Source: Coffea arabica (Eukaryota; Streptophyta; Magnoliopsida; Gentianales; Rubiaceae). Taken from it: a stretch of 64,000 nucleotides of DNA. A program made the position numbers and the translations under genes. Below are positions 36,419 to 46,413 of the stretch, piece after piece. The first letter of the stretch is position 1. Each line of letters opens with the position of its first letter. The notes under the pieces are model-generated. The model worked only from the letters and a program-made list of their open reading frames with translations, was not told the DNA's origin and did no database searches. The stretch lies in contig NC_092312.1 of the NCBI RefSeq assembly GCF_036785885.1, forward strand, positions 12,418,001 through 12,482,000. The letters run 5' to 3'.

Positions 36419-36555
36419 AACCACTAGTTATGAGACTAGTTGGTCAGGGAGTTGAACTCCTGCGTGATAGATCTTGATTGATCAAAGATTCAAATCCTGA
36501 CTGGCAAGTTTAGGGTAGGAAGGGAACAGAGGAGTAGGAGGAGGTAAAAAAAATG
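36419..36555 (+). mobile_element. tRNA-derived SINE
   Basis: A clear Pol III promoter: A box TAGTTGGTCAGG at 36437-36448 and B box GATTCAAATCC at 36487-36497. It ends GGTAAAAAAAAT. Direct repeats GAGTTTCAAATG (36407-36418) and GAGTTTCAAACG (36556-36567) flank it with one mismatch. It does not fold as a complete tRNA, so it is not a tRNA gene. Confidence 0.8.
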
Positions 36556-37133
36556 GAGTTTCAAACGGTCAATATTGAGATATATATTTTGTTCACCTTG
36601 AATCTTAACACCTAAGGAGTATTAAGGACTACAACGAGCTCTAAAAGGTCGAGAAAACATGATGTCTTAAGTGAAATCCTAATCAAAAGCGTGTGCTAAT
36701 GAAACTGAATTCTTTAGGATGAAACGCAATGGATCAAGAGCTTGAACCGGAATAGCAATATCTTAACAGTCAATTAGCTAGTTGCCCTAAAAAAAGTTGA
36801 TAAATCAAAAGAAAAGAGGGTTTTTACATTTTGCCCGAATTGATTCTCAGCATTTTTATGTTTCTCCACCCTTTTTTTGGCTTTAACAGTGGAGAATGTT
36901 CTATGTTAAACGAAAGCAACTTGATGTCAAAAGGCTAAGAAACTTCCTACGTAACTAATTGCCTGTTTTGGGGTGAACTTCCAATTTGATGAAAGCAACA
37001 GGTATACCAAGCAAGAAAGCGTGCTTACTCTGTCAAGAGCGAATACAGCCAACAATTAAATGACGACCATTACAACAGGATAATTGGTGATCTCGCCAGG
37101 ATACGATTTTACGATTTCACACTATAGATTTCA

Positions 37134-37165
37134 CCCTCTCTCTCTCTCTATATATATATATATAT
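37134..37165 (+). promoter_or_regulatory. CT repeat and TATA region of the NAC gene
   Basis: A CTCTCTCT run passes directly into a TATATATA stretch, about 65-95 bp above the NAC ATG. It is a pyrimidine-patch plus TATA arrangement common in plant core promoters. Confidence 0.45.
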
Positions 37166-37228
37166 TCTCTTCCATCCTATGTGGAATGAGGTTCATCGCA
37201 CTATCTTCCTGATCAGTCTCATATATCA

Positions 37229-39073
37229 ATGGAAGGCATCAATGTTCTCCCGCCAGGTTTCAGATTTCACCCCACTGATGAGGAGCTCATCAATTATTAC
37301 CTCAAGAACAAAGTCTCTTCTGCCACAAATCCCTTAGTTTCCATCATAGCTGAAATTGATCTCTACAAGTTCAATCCTTGGGACCTTCCCGGTACTTCCT
37401 GAATCCTAACCTTCCATTTTTTTGTATTCCTAAATTCATATCTGCTTAAGAGTTGGTAAAAGATCATTATCATGTCATGCATGGCTTATTGATACCATAC
37501 ACTATTTCTTTGAAACGCAGACAAAGCCTTGTTTGGTGAAAGTGAATGGTTTTTCTTCAGCCCCCGAGATAGGAAATACCCCAACGGGGCTCGTCCGAAT
37601 CGATCAGCTGCATCCGGCTACTGGAAAGCCACAGGAACTGATAAACCTATCCTTTCTTATGCGTCACAGTGCATTGGGGTGAAGAAAGCTCTGGTATTCT
37701 ACAAAGGTCGTGCTCCAAATGGCACGAAGACTAACTGGATGATGCATGAATATAGGCTTCTCAATGATAGCCATCATTCTTTAGTGCAGAAAGGATCGAT
37801 GAGAGTAAGTTCATTGGATTACTACTCCTATCTCCTCGTGGATTTTCTGAGAAATAAAAAACGAATACAAATCGTGATTTGTAGAAGTTTGAACTGGAAA
37901 ATGTAAAAGGCACCGTAAGGTATTAGACATTTGTGAAATGGAGTCAAGTAATCATCCCGTGAAAAGAAAACAACTCGGACAAGTTCAGCATTCTTCTACA
38001 CATAATTAGATCATTTGGTTGATTAATCATTCAAAGGTTTGAAAGCGAATATGGACCTGACAGACAGCTGTTTCAAAACATTGATTCTTTGTCTAGTTTG
38101 GTTAACCCTTTAGGAATGCACGAAGTAATGATAATTATTAGATTCACCAAAATCCAAAGCAATGTCTTTCCTCGCGTTTCTCTCCTCAACTTCTGCCTAC
38201 TAGTATTAGAGCACCTGCGTCACATGTGGGAGGTATTGTGGTTTGTGATGCATAATCAAACAACATTTTTATTTAGATCGATTAGAAAATGTTTTAAGTA
38301 TTTTAATTACTTTATATTCTATAATCTAGCCTCAAAACATAAAACAAAATTAAACTATTTAGAAGATTTTACTTCTCCTTAAATAATGAATATATACTTG
38401 GATAGTAATATACTAGTATAGATTAAGTCCAGTAAAGTCAAGAAGGAGAATGGAACGCCTGCTTCCCACCGATAGGTGGAAAAAGTCTGATGATTGGCAT
38501 CATGGTAACAAAAGATCATTTGGTCTGATAATTTTTGTCAGGTGATTTACCTCCAAGAGTTATCAGTTTTTGAGATTCATGTTTGACGTTCATATTACCT
38601 TTTGATTAATGCAGCTGGATGACTGGGTATTATGCCGTGTTCGGCAGAAGAGCAATAATAGCATTGAGCCAAGGGAAGGAAACGCCAAAAGCAGGTCCAA
38701 GCGGACATTCCCTTGTGGCTTCGACGCCTATGGAGAAGGAGAAATCGCTCAGAATATCAGCTATTTTGGAAATAACCATTGGCATCCACAACAAAACTCT
38801 GATAGACTAATTCCATATGGGCATCTTGATATTCAAGGAGGAACTTCATCGGATCAATCGAGCTCCCAAGAAAATTTCGAACCATCCCAAGTTAATATTA
38901 ACATGAACCATTCAATGAAAGATGCATTAGAAAGCATCAAAAGAGTGCTCTCCCTCGGGAATTTAGATGAACAGGGATCAAAACTGCCAAATAAGCGATT
39001 ACGTTCTTCTTTAACTCCATCATCAACTTATTTGGAAAACTCAGGCATATTTGTGATTCCTAATAATCCATAG
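37229..39073 (+). CDS. NAC-domain transcription factor, three exons
   Basis: Exons 37229-37391, 37521-37804 and 38615-39073 with GT-AG borders give 301 residues. The NAC domain fills residues 1-161: subdomain [59 protein letters not shown] and [31 protein letters not shown] and [17 protein letters not shown]. The intron positions (after DLP and after GSMR) are the usual NAC positions. The C-terminal 140 residues are polar and unstructured, as in NAC activation regions, and contain [20 protein letters not shown] near 255. NAC factors bind CGT-core sites in the nucleus. It resembles the NAM/NAP group, but I would not assign a single orthologue. No damage seen. Confidence 0.92.
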
Positions 39074-40124
39074 CCCAGATTTCGCTGCCAAATCCTATGT
39101 CATTTTCGGAGATCCAGATTTGTTAATGTACATTTCATTCTTGAATAGTGCTACAAATCCGCAAAAGGGTTGTTTTCAACATCCACGAGTGCATGGCTGG
39201 ATCCTGCTTTCCACCATAGCCCATCTAGTACTTTTTGGGCAGGTGACAGGTGGATATATATATATATATATATATATGTCATCATTGATTTTCTTTTTTT
39301 TTTTTACTTTTTTATCTTTATATTGAAAAAACGAATCTCTTGTTGTCCCGAGCAATGGCTGGGTCGATGAAGAGTGGTATGCACATACATGTATATGCAT
39401 GTCTTGTATATAAATTGTATATGATGATATATGTATTTCTTCATAAACAGAATTTCAGAAATCCAAAAATCAATATTATGATTAATCAATGATTATCCAT
39501 CTTGTCTGCTCTGATGAAGAGGCCATGTTTTACTTGTTCTGGGTTGAGAACATGTCAAATGTAGTGATCGAGTCGAACCACATACTAGATCTGAAAATTT
39601 GCTTGGAAGATATATTAATTACTATTAAGATGAGCAAGTTATATACGTGTTAACAAAAGCAAATCAGATGATGCCTAATATTTGTCTTCTCCAAAATATG
39701 ACATGAATTATGGGATCACAATTATCAATTATTGTGGAAGTTAGCTTAAATCAATCGGTCTTTCAGTGTATGAGACATCAAAATATTTAGTTCTTGAATC
39801 CAAATTAAAGCAACAGCTCGTCCAAAACTGTTTAACATGACCTATTTGTTCTATTCTTTGGTTCTCGGAAATTATCAAAGTTTGCAGCCGAGCTGTTCCT
39901 TCTGTTGATGACATTTTGCAGAGGCTGTCACATGTTAAGTATATGATTTATTTATGCTGTATTTGGAAACTTTGATTCTTGTTTGTCACTTTATTGATAA
40001 CTTCTTCTAAACATTAATGTGAATCCCATTTAAAATTTTCCCACAATGTAGGCAATTTTGTAATCAACTGCTTGGAACTTATATCCTTGCGTGAAACCAT
40101 AAAGATTATGTAACTTGCTCCTGC
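39074..40124. other. NAC 3' region and spacer before the MULE
   Basis: Holds a TA run at 39253-39277 and otherwise unremarkable AT-rich DNA. No gene seen. The first 300 bases are probably the NAC 3'UTR. Confidence 0.5.
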
Positions 40125-40134
40125 AGTGAATTTA
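40125..40134 (+). repeat. Left target-site duplication of the MULE
   Basis: AGTGAATTTA directly precedes the left inverted repeat and is identical to 51026-51035. Ten bp is within the 8-11 bp normal for Mutator-like elements. Confidence 0.9.
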
Positions 40135-40370
40135 GAGAAATTTCTAAAATTATTATGATTTTAAAAAAAATTCTACAAAGGGGGTATTTTGTGTACTGGT
40201 TTCTGTTTTTGGGGTGTTCGCATTTAGCAAATGCGAGCTCCTTGAGCTCGCATTTGATAAATGCGAACTCTCCTTAAATTTCGTAACAGCGAAAGTAAAA
40301 AAAAAAATAAAAAAAAAAAAGCTAACCTCGCATTTCAGAAATGCGAGTTGTATGTACCTCGCATTAAACC
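40135..40370 (+). repeat. Left terminal inverted repeat of the MULE
   Basis: Starts GAGAAATTTCTAAAATTATT. Against the reverse complement of the right end I count about eight mismatches and no gap in the first 140 bp; similarity ends at about 40370. It includes a palindrome of the unit AAATGCGAG / CTCGCATTT (40217-40253) and a further unit near 40328-40345. Confidence 0.88.
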
Positions 40371-40453
40371 ACAAAACCTCCGTTGTCCAGTGGGCGCTGC
40401 AAGCTGCAATTTTACAGTTATGATTATTGCTAGTGATCAAGTATGCACTATGT

Positions 40454-40610
40454 CCTGTGGGGTTTCAAGTCCCACATCGATGTTGGGGGGGGGGTTGGGT
40501 TTGGGTTGATAAGTCCCCTGGACACCTTCAAAAGTTGCCGGCTTTTGAAGGGCTGTTTGGGGATTAGGTTTATTGACAAAAGTCTGAGTCCGCTCAGGGT
40601 TTGACAAAAA
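40454..40610 (+). mobile_element. SINE-like insertion with 15-bp target-site duplication
   Basis: Perfect direct repeats AAGTATGCACTATGT at 40439-40453 and 40611-40625 flank a 157-bp insert ending CAAAAAA. A B-box-like GGTTTCAAGTCCC lies at 40461-40473. No A box precedes it, so the element is 5'-truncated or of another Pol III type. It inserted into the MULE after the MULE arrived or before its last transposition. Confidence 0.75.
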
Positions 40611-41062
40611 AAGTATGCACTATGTACCTATGTTGTTTGCTTTCCAATAACAGGATTCTAGATTTTGCCTAAAAATTTTTCTTTTTGCTTCAGTTGTAAT
40701 GCCATTCTCTCTTGCTGTATGAATTGATTGCAAATTGTAAATGAATTCTTGATTTACAATTTGCAATGCAAATTTCTACAAATTTTACTGCTTAAGGCTC
40801 TAAATTCATCACAACTGGAAAAAAAAAATCCCATAATATTGACATCAATAGTTGATAATAATTTGGGGGAATAAATCAACACCAATCTAGCAAGCTTTTT
40901 GGTTGGACTTTATCTTGCATCCGATAAATACGAATTCCTAGAAAATTGCATAAAAATTGTAATAATTTTTAAATTACTTTTTAAATTTGTTTATTTGTTA
41001 AATTCATTCTTAATAATTTACCATAAACTCTTTGTTCTTAAAAAATATATGTAGCTGATGTT

Positions 41063-41367
41063 GTAAAGTGTATTAATCTAGTACGTCAACAATTTTTGCA
41101 AAGTGTATTAATATAGTAATTCAATAATTTAAGTATCTATAAACTAATTGAGAATTCGTAGTTACTCAACAACTTATATTAAAAGTAACATATTATATAC
41201 CACATAAAAAAGAAAAGTTAGCAATTATTATTTATAGTGAAATAAAAAATAAGAATGAACAAGAATAGTATTTTATTATTTTGTTATTGATACTAGTAAT
41301 AATTGATTAATCAATTTCTCTAATTTGCTATCATGTAGTGGAAAAGTTAAATTTCTTAAATGACATT
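41063..41367 (+). repeat. Direct repeat, copy 1 (within the MULE)
   Basis: About 305 bp, from GTAAAGTGTATTAAT to CTTAAATGACATT, closely similar and in the same orientation to 49201-49501. Ends do not look like LTR ends (no TG...CA). Non-coding, AT-rich. Confidence 0.85.
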
Positions 41368-41369
41368 TA

Positions 41370-41635
41370 TAATACATTTATAAACTTGTACATAAATAAA
41401 TGTATTTATGTATTGATAAAAAAACTGTAAATGTATAAATGTATTATATTATATATAATACGTAATATAAATATATTTATAAATGTATAAATTATAAATG
41501 AATATTATAAAAATCTATAAATTATAATTTATAAATATATGTTAATATTATGTATAAATGTATAATTAATATTATTTGTAATTTATAATTTTTATTGTTT
41601 AAATATTTATATACATTTATGCATTTATAGCAGCA
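41370..41635. repeat. AT-rich block of TATAAATGTA-like words
   Basis: Degenerate repeats of ATTTATAAATGTATAAAT-type sequence. Almost no G or C over 260 bp. No function inferred. Confidence 0.7.
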
Positions 41636-41689
41636 AAACTTAACTAATGAGAGGGATTTATTCATACTCCATTTTATTTTAATAGTGAA

Positions 41690-41825
41690 AACGCCTTTTT
41701 ACGCGAAAATCGACACTTTTAGGTGAAGATTCTCAGTTATTCAACATTTCACTTATTAAAATTGCTAAGCATACTCTTAATTTCGATACCTTTTTACGCG
41801 AATGTCGACATTTGTAGATGCCAAC
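41690..41825 (+). repeat. Two copies of a TTTTTACGCGAA motif
   Basis: CCTTTTTACGCGAAAATCGA (41693 on) and CCTTTTTACGCGAATGTCGA (41790 on) lie about 97 bp apart in the same orientation; the downstream 15 bases are also similar. Confidence 0.65.
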
Positions 41826-42596
41826 CCCCGGTTACTCGGTATGTGAATCATTGGAGTAGAAGATTAATATATATATTTTTTCTCTGTCTCTCTTTTTTTT
41901 TTTGAAATGATTTCTTTTCCCTCTAACATCATTAAAGGAAGAATTTGGCCTTGTTTTGACTATATCAATCACTTACTTATAAAATGAAGTGAAAATGAGA
42001 AATATCAGTAACCTTGCAAATTTGTAAGCATAATTTTTCTTATTTAACCGAATATACTTTCTAAGCATAATAATTCTTGCCAAACAAAATAAGAACTAAA
42101 CCTTCCAAAATACATATAGCATTCAATCCAATGGAACAGTTTGAGCACTTAAAATGTGAACATTTTGACCATTAATATTGGAAAATATTTTTAGGAAAAT
42201 TTTGACAGAGTTCCCCACAAAAATGGACAAAACTCCCTGCCAACAACCTCAAGACAATATTTCCAAATAAAAGTTTAAGCCATAGACAATCAAATTCATG
42301 CATTTTAAGACACAATCACCACAAAATGTATGTAATCCCTCCCCCACACTTAAAATCTACAATGTCCTCATTGTAGAGGAAGGTACAATAAAACAAAACT
42401 TCCCACTTGGTAAGTGGTGATGCAGTTTGAACCCCTTAATCCTCACGACCATCCAAATTCAGTCATGCTTGAAACATCAAGGGTACTAATTATCTTATAG
42501 GTAGAACAAGAAACTCCAATAAGAAAACTACAAAGTTTGAACCGAACACAATAAAAGAAAAATAAAGCATATTCAGATGGAATCCTCGGAAGGTCT

Positions 42597-43952
42597 TCAT
42601 GACTGCGCAGAACGAGGGTCTACTGCCTCCTCAGCTCCCTGAGATGTACCACTAGGCCCCTCCTCTTGATGAGGGGTAGGAGTAGGTGAGCGGTGAATGT
42701 GGAAATGATCTTCCATCGCTCGAAGGCGACGATCCTGCCTGTCTAGTCGCTCAGTCATCATCCGCTCGGTTTGGTCAATGCGCTCCATCACACGTGTCTC
42801 CATGCAGCAGATGGCATTGAGGATCTCTTGCAACTTGGATCGCGGCGGAGGCGGTGGTCGTGGAGTGGGAGGAGGAAGGGTCTGCTGTGCCTCCGTCTCT
42901 TGAGCTTGCTCTTGTTGTTCAGTGTGAGGTGGAGGCTGAGTGGAGGTCGAAGCTTCTCCTGTGTCCCGAACTAGAGCAGCTCCAAAATCCGTAGGAATGC
43001 CTAAAGCCTTGAGTATAGAGGCATTGACCTCTTCAGCAGACCGAGTCACCACTGCTCGTTCGGTTCCAATAGGAACCTTGAGCTTCTCAAAAATGAGGGA
43101 GAGGAGCCGGGGGAACCCGAAACATGTATGACCGGCCCCCATGCGAGCTGTGGTCCTCATGTAACTGATAATGATGCTGGGCAGAGGAATTCCAGTCATA
43201 TGATTACCTATACCATGCATCATTTTATCGAGGAAGTATAGGTCACTGTTGCGGAGCTCCCGTTTTCCACTCCGTTTTGGTACCATATTGAAGGCAAAAA
43301 GATAGAAAAGCAGGTGGTACCTATGCTCGAAGGAATCGGCATATACGGTGAGCTTTTTCGAACTTCCTCGCTCACGGTATTGACCCTTAAGACGTGCCAC
43401 AGCTTCTCCCACTTGCCATGGGTCACGTGCCTTGAACTCCTTAGTCAATTTGATATCTTCTCCTGAGTCTTTGAGTTTGGCCCACCTGGCAACTTTGTCT
43501 CGAGTGAGAGCCACTCGTTTGCCTCGGACCCAGGATTCGATCAGATTGCCACTATGGCTATGTTTGTCTTCCACATTGGCATAAAACTCTCGGATCAGGT
43601 TAGGATAGTAATGCTTGGGCAACTTGAGTATGTCCTCCCAACCAAGTCGCTTGAAGGCAGTGGAGATCTTGTAATGGTCATCCACCTCCGGCGCCAAGTG
43701 CTTCTCAACTATTATTTCTTTGTCTAAACCGGCTTCGTACCACTGCTGATTCTCAATTGATGTGAAACGTGTGGTATCGTAGTCCGGAGGTGGTTCGTCA
43801 CGACTGGTAGATGCCGTCTTACGCCTAGAACGAGGTGGGGACTGAGGAGAAGGAGATTCGTCTTCAGGCGACTCCTCTTGTAAAGAGGGTGTATGTTCCT
43901 CACTCGATGAAGGTGTAGGAGTGCGAATCACTGCCCTTCGTGTGCGAGCCAT
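42597..43952 (-). CDS. TE-encoded 'putative plant transposon protein'
   Basis: Intact 451-residue frame from MARTRRAVIRTP (the upstream in-frame M at 43982 is less likely). A Ser/Pro/Glu-rich head (to about 60) is followed by a globular region (about 65-310; HYYPNLIREFYANV, ESWVRGKRVALTRDKVARWA, RSGKRELRNSDLYFLDKMMH, TCFGFPRLLSLIFEKL), a Pro/Gln-rich linker, and a helical tail (CCMETRVMERIDQTERMM). This matches a family common in plant genomes and annotated only as a putative transposon protein; its biochemical role is unknown and I see no DDE, integrase or RT motifs. It lies on the same strand as the transposase, 2.5 kb downstream. Either it is a second MULE gene or it belongs to another element that inserted here. 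Related words (CAGAGTT-CCCC ... CCTGCCA) flank it at about 42200 and 44040. Confidence 0.7.
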   Translation of the reverse strand: MARTRRAVIRTPTPSSSEEHTPSLQEESPEDESPSPQSPPRSRRKTASTSRDEPPPDYDTTRFTSIENQQWYEAGLDKEIIVEKHLAPEVDDHYKISTAFKRLGWEDILKLPKHYYPNLIREFYANVEDKHSHSGNLIESWVRGKRVALTRDKVARWAKLKDSGEDIKLTKEFKARDPWQVGEAVARLKGQYRERGSSKKLTVYADSFEHRYHLLFYLFAFNMVPKRSGKRELRNSDLYFLDKMMHGIGNHMTGIPLPSIIISYMRTTARMGAGHTCFGFPRLLSLIFEKLKVPIGTERAVVTRSAEEVNASILKALGIPTDFGAALVRDTGEASTSTQPPPHTEQQEQAQETEAQQTLPPPTPRPPPPPRSKLQEILNAICCMETRVMERIDQTERMMTERLDRQDRRLRAMEDHFHIHRSPTPTPHQEEGPSGTSQGAEEAVDPRSAQS

Positions 43953-44692
43953 GATGTCTGGATTACAAACAAGATTCAACACAAATTAGAAGCAATACAA
44001 AACATAACAAACACAATTGTCTTAATGAGTTAAGAAAATTTCGGCAGAGTTTCCCCTTGAAAAAGGGCTAAACTTCCTGCCAGCTGCATCCAAAAACAAG
44101 CACAGAACCTGGTTAAATCATTTTAGATACAGTGGTGGGCATGTATAATATGAATTTCAATCCCCTTTGTCAACACATGGTTTGAACAATCCACTTTTCG
44201 ATTTTGTTAATCCCATGTTTCAATTAGAAGGTCATTTAAAAGTCCAATCTCATGAGAATTCATGCATATTTCAACAATAGAGTATAATCTCCAAGTGAGT
44301 ATGGCCTATTAATTAATAGGGAAAATGGCCATTTTCGTCCCTAAACTTTTTTTTCTCGTCAATTTAGTCCCTAACTTTTATTTTTGGCCAATTTAATACA
44401 TGAACTTAATTTTCGGATCCAATTAAGGCCTTCTACGGCGGCGCCACCACCTGAAAGTAATTTAGCTCCTAATTTAACATTAAACAAGGGCATTTTGGGA
44501 ACTTCAGGTATGAATTGTAATCAAAGCCCTCTTGTTGCCTTAGAAGCAGATGAAGAAAATGAACAACTTTTGAATCTGCTTTTGAATCTGTAGAAGCTTT
44601 TGAAAAGCCCTCTTGTTGAATCTGTAGAAGATGAATAACCTCTTGTTGAATCTGTAGAGACTACACTACCATTATTATTTAAATCCCTCTGA

Positions 44693-44858
44693 TCAATAAC
44701 TGGGTACTTCCCACTCCTGCACTTCTTCTAGCATTGCGTCCGGATAACCTATGCCTAGCTTAGCTAAAACCCATCCATCCAGCTCCTTTTGCGCTTGTCT
44801 ATCAGACCCTCCAACAAAACCTGCTACTCTGATGGTAATCCTATCTTTTGCCAAAATC
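44693..44858 (-). pseudogene. Captured exon of an unidentified gene
   Basis: On the minus strand an open frame of 54 codons starts right after a splice-acceptor-like TTAATTTAG and ends at a TGA (44693-44695). It reads ILAKDRITIRVAGFVGG, then a Gln/Lys/Glu-rich helix and LDGWVLAKLGIGYPDA, ending EWEVPSY. Codon use and the acceptor look genic, but I do not recognise the family. Confidence 0.5.
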
Positions 44859-45428
44859 CTAAATTAAGTAACAAACGCACGCAGTTTCCTCTTTTTGTTG
44901 CCCCAGTAATGAAGGCTAACCATTGTTCAAGGTAACTAACTGTGTGTGTTACTATATTCAAGACAACAAGAAGTTCCCAAAATGCTGAGCCAAAATTCCT
45001 AAGCTGGTGACAAACACTTTTGAAGTTTTAAGGCTCAGATATGTCAAAATTAGGTCAGGGAAAGGGAAAGTGACGCTGCCATGGCTGCAACATCGGTTGT
45101 AACGTGATGTGAGGAAAACATTGAAAGTTTAAACAGACAGAGGACCCAACCCAGAAAGAGGGATGGATCCTCTCAAACCCTTTCTCTCCCTCTCCCTTTC
45201 CCCCTCACATTTGCATCCGGGTTGCCCAGCCAAGATACGGGTCGGACTTGTCTCAAACACACTGACCCATTTTCTCTATAAGTTAAATCTTCACAGCCCT
45301 CTTGTTGCCTTAGAAGCAGATGAAGAAGAAGTACAAGGGTCAGTCATGTCAAGAAGAAGCAAGACATTAGAGATCATTAAGGCTCCGTTTGGTTCGCCGG
45401 AAAGTCACATGGGAGTATTAAAGTCAGG

Positions 45429-45640
45429 CTCTTGAGGAAGCTCCTGGTCAAGCTGGAGAAGTTGGTCAAGCGTGAGGGGTTTAGGGCCAAGGCAGCCGTT
45501 CTGGGGTTCATGGGATCCGTGATCGAGTCCGGTGGGGCTCCGGATGATGCTGAGCAACTTGCTGGCGTGTCTGGTGCAGTTTTTGAGCAGTGAGGATTGG
45601 GCAGCGAGGAAGGCCGCCCTTGGGCAGCGAGGATTAGTTG
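45429..45640 (+). pseudogene. Captured TORTIFOLIA1-like HEAT-repeat fragment
   Basis: The plus strand reads EGFRAKAAVLGFMGSVIESG to about 45560; then, one base shifted, NLLACLVQFLSSEDWAARKA to about 45622. In TORTIFOLIA1/SPIRAL2 microtubule-binding proteins these two pieces are consecutive in the N-terminal HEAT repeats. The copy has no start, a frameshift near 45562, and stops soon after. Only about 65 codons were captured. Confidence 0.7.
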
Positions 45641-46413
45641 AGAAAAGAACTGTTCCATGAAGGAGGAGGTGGGTGGTTGGTGGCAAAGTTCCCAAAATGC
45701 CCTTGTTTAATGTTAAATTAGGAGCTAAATTACTTTCAGGTGGTGGCGCCGCCGTAAAAGACCTTAATTGGACCCGAAAATTAAGTTCATGTATTAAATT
45801 GGCCAAAAATAAAAGTTAGGGACTAAATTGACGGGAAAAAAAAGTTTAGGGACGAAAATGGCCATTTTCCCTAATTAATACCAAATTACGAACTAATGCG
45901 CTAGCATTCTTCTTTATGAGTGCCAACATTCTCTAAGAACAAGGAATGTTCAATCAAAAATTTCACATGTTGAAGCTTAAAAGTTTAGAAAAATAAACAG
46001 ATGACTATAATAACGATTTTGTCAATGTTAAGCTTTCCAATGTAGTTGACATAGAGAAGTAAAATGACCCAATTATACAATTCATGTGCATAAAGCTTAA
46101 AATTAAGAAGGAAAAGCTGCACAATTCTACCAAATCCACAAATCCAAAAAACGAAGGATTAAAATAGTCAACTGCTTGTAGAGAACTAAGCATGGTTAGA
46201 TGAGAAATTTGATAAAGATATCCTTTTCAGGGGAGTATAACGCCGTGGTCATTTGTCTCGATTGAAATACAGAGCTGCTAAAAATAAGACCAAAATTATG
46301 ACTCGATTGAAACATTGATCAACAACATGTATCTCATAAATCATATGAATTCCATAATCCCAAAAATTACAGATATCATAGTACACTGGTTCGTATCCCT
46401 AAAACGGATGACA

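Larger units (their letters stand above)
26567..37133. other. Gene-poor region with transposon remnants
   Basis: More than 10 kb with no gene I can support; open frames here are short and most are low complexity. Contents: TA run 27630-27658, inverted-repeat elements at 29283-30119, 30724-31520 and 31779-32288, an ATT/ATC microsatellite at 34769-34802, a C-run near 35575-35591, and a tRNA-derived SINE at 36419-36555. Confidence 0.45.
44318..45872. mobile_element. Nested 1.56-kb Pack-MULE-like element
   Basis: Inverted repeats of 187 bp, 44318-44504 and 45686-45872, begin AGGGAAAATGGCCATTTTCG and differ at only a handful of positions. AATTAAT flanks both ends (7 bp visible, shorter than the usual 9-11 bp MULE duplication). 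There is no transposase. The interior holds gene-like pieces: a TORTIFOLIA1-like fragment (45429-45640, plus) and an exon-like piece (44858-44693, minus). A segment CCTCTTGTTGCCTTAGAAGC occurs twice (44528, 45299). The long repeats and captured exons fit a Pack-MULE; hAT is less likely. Confidence 0.75.

Noticed and set aside
36431-36500. Candidate tRNA gene
   Set aside because: A and B boxes are present but no cloverleaf stem pairing fits; flanking duplication and poly-A show a SINE.
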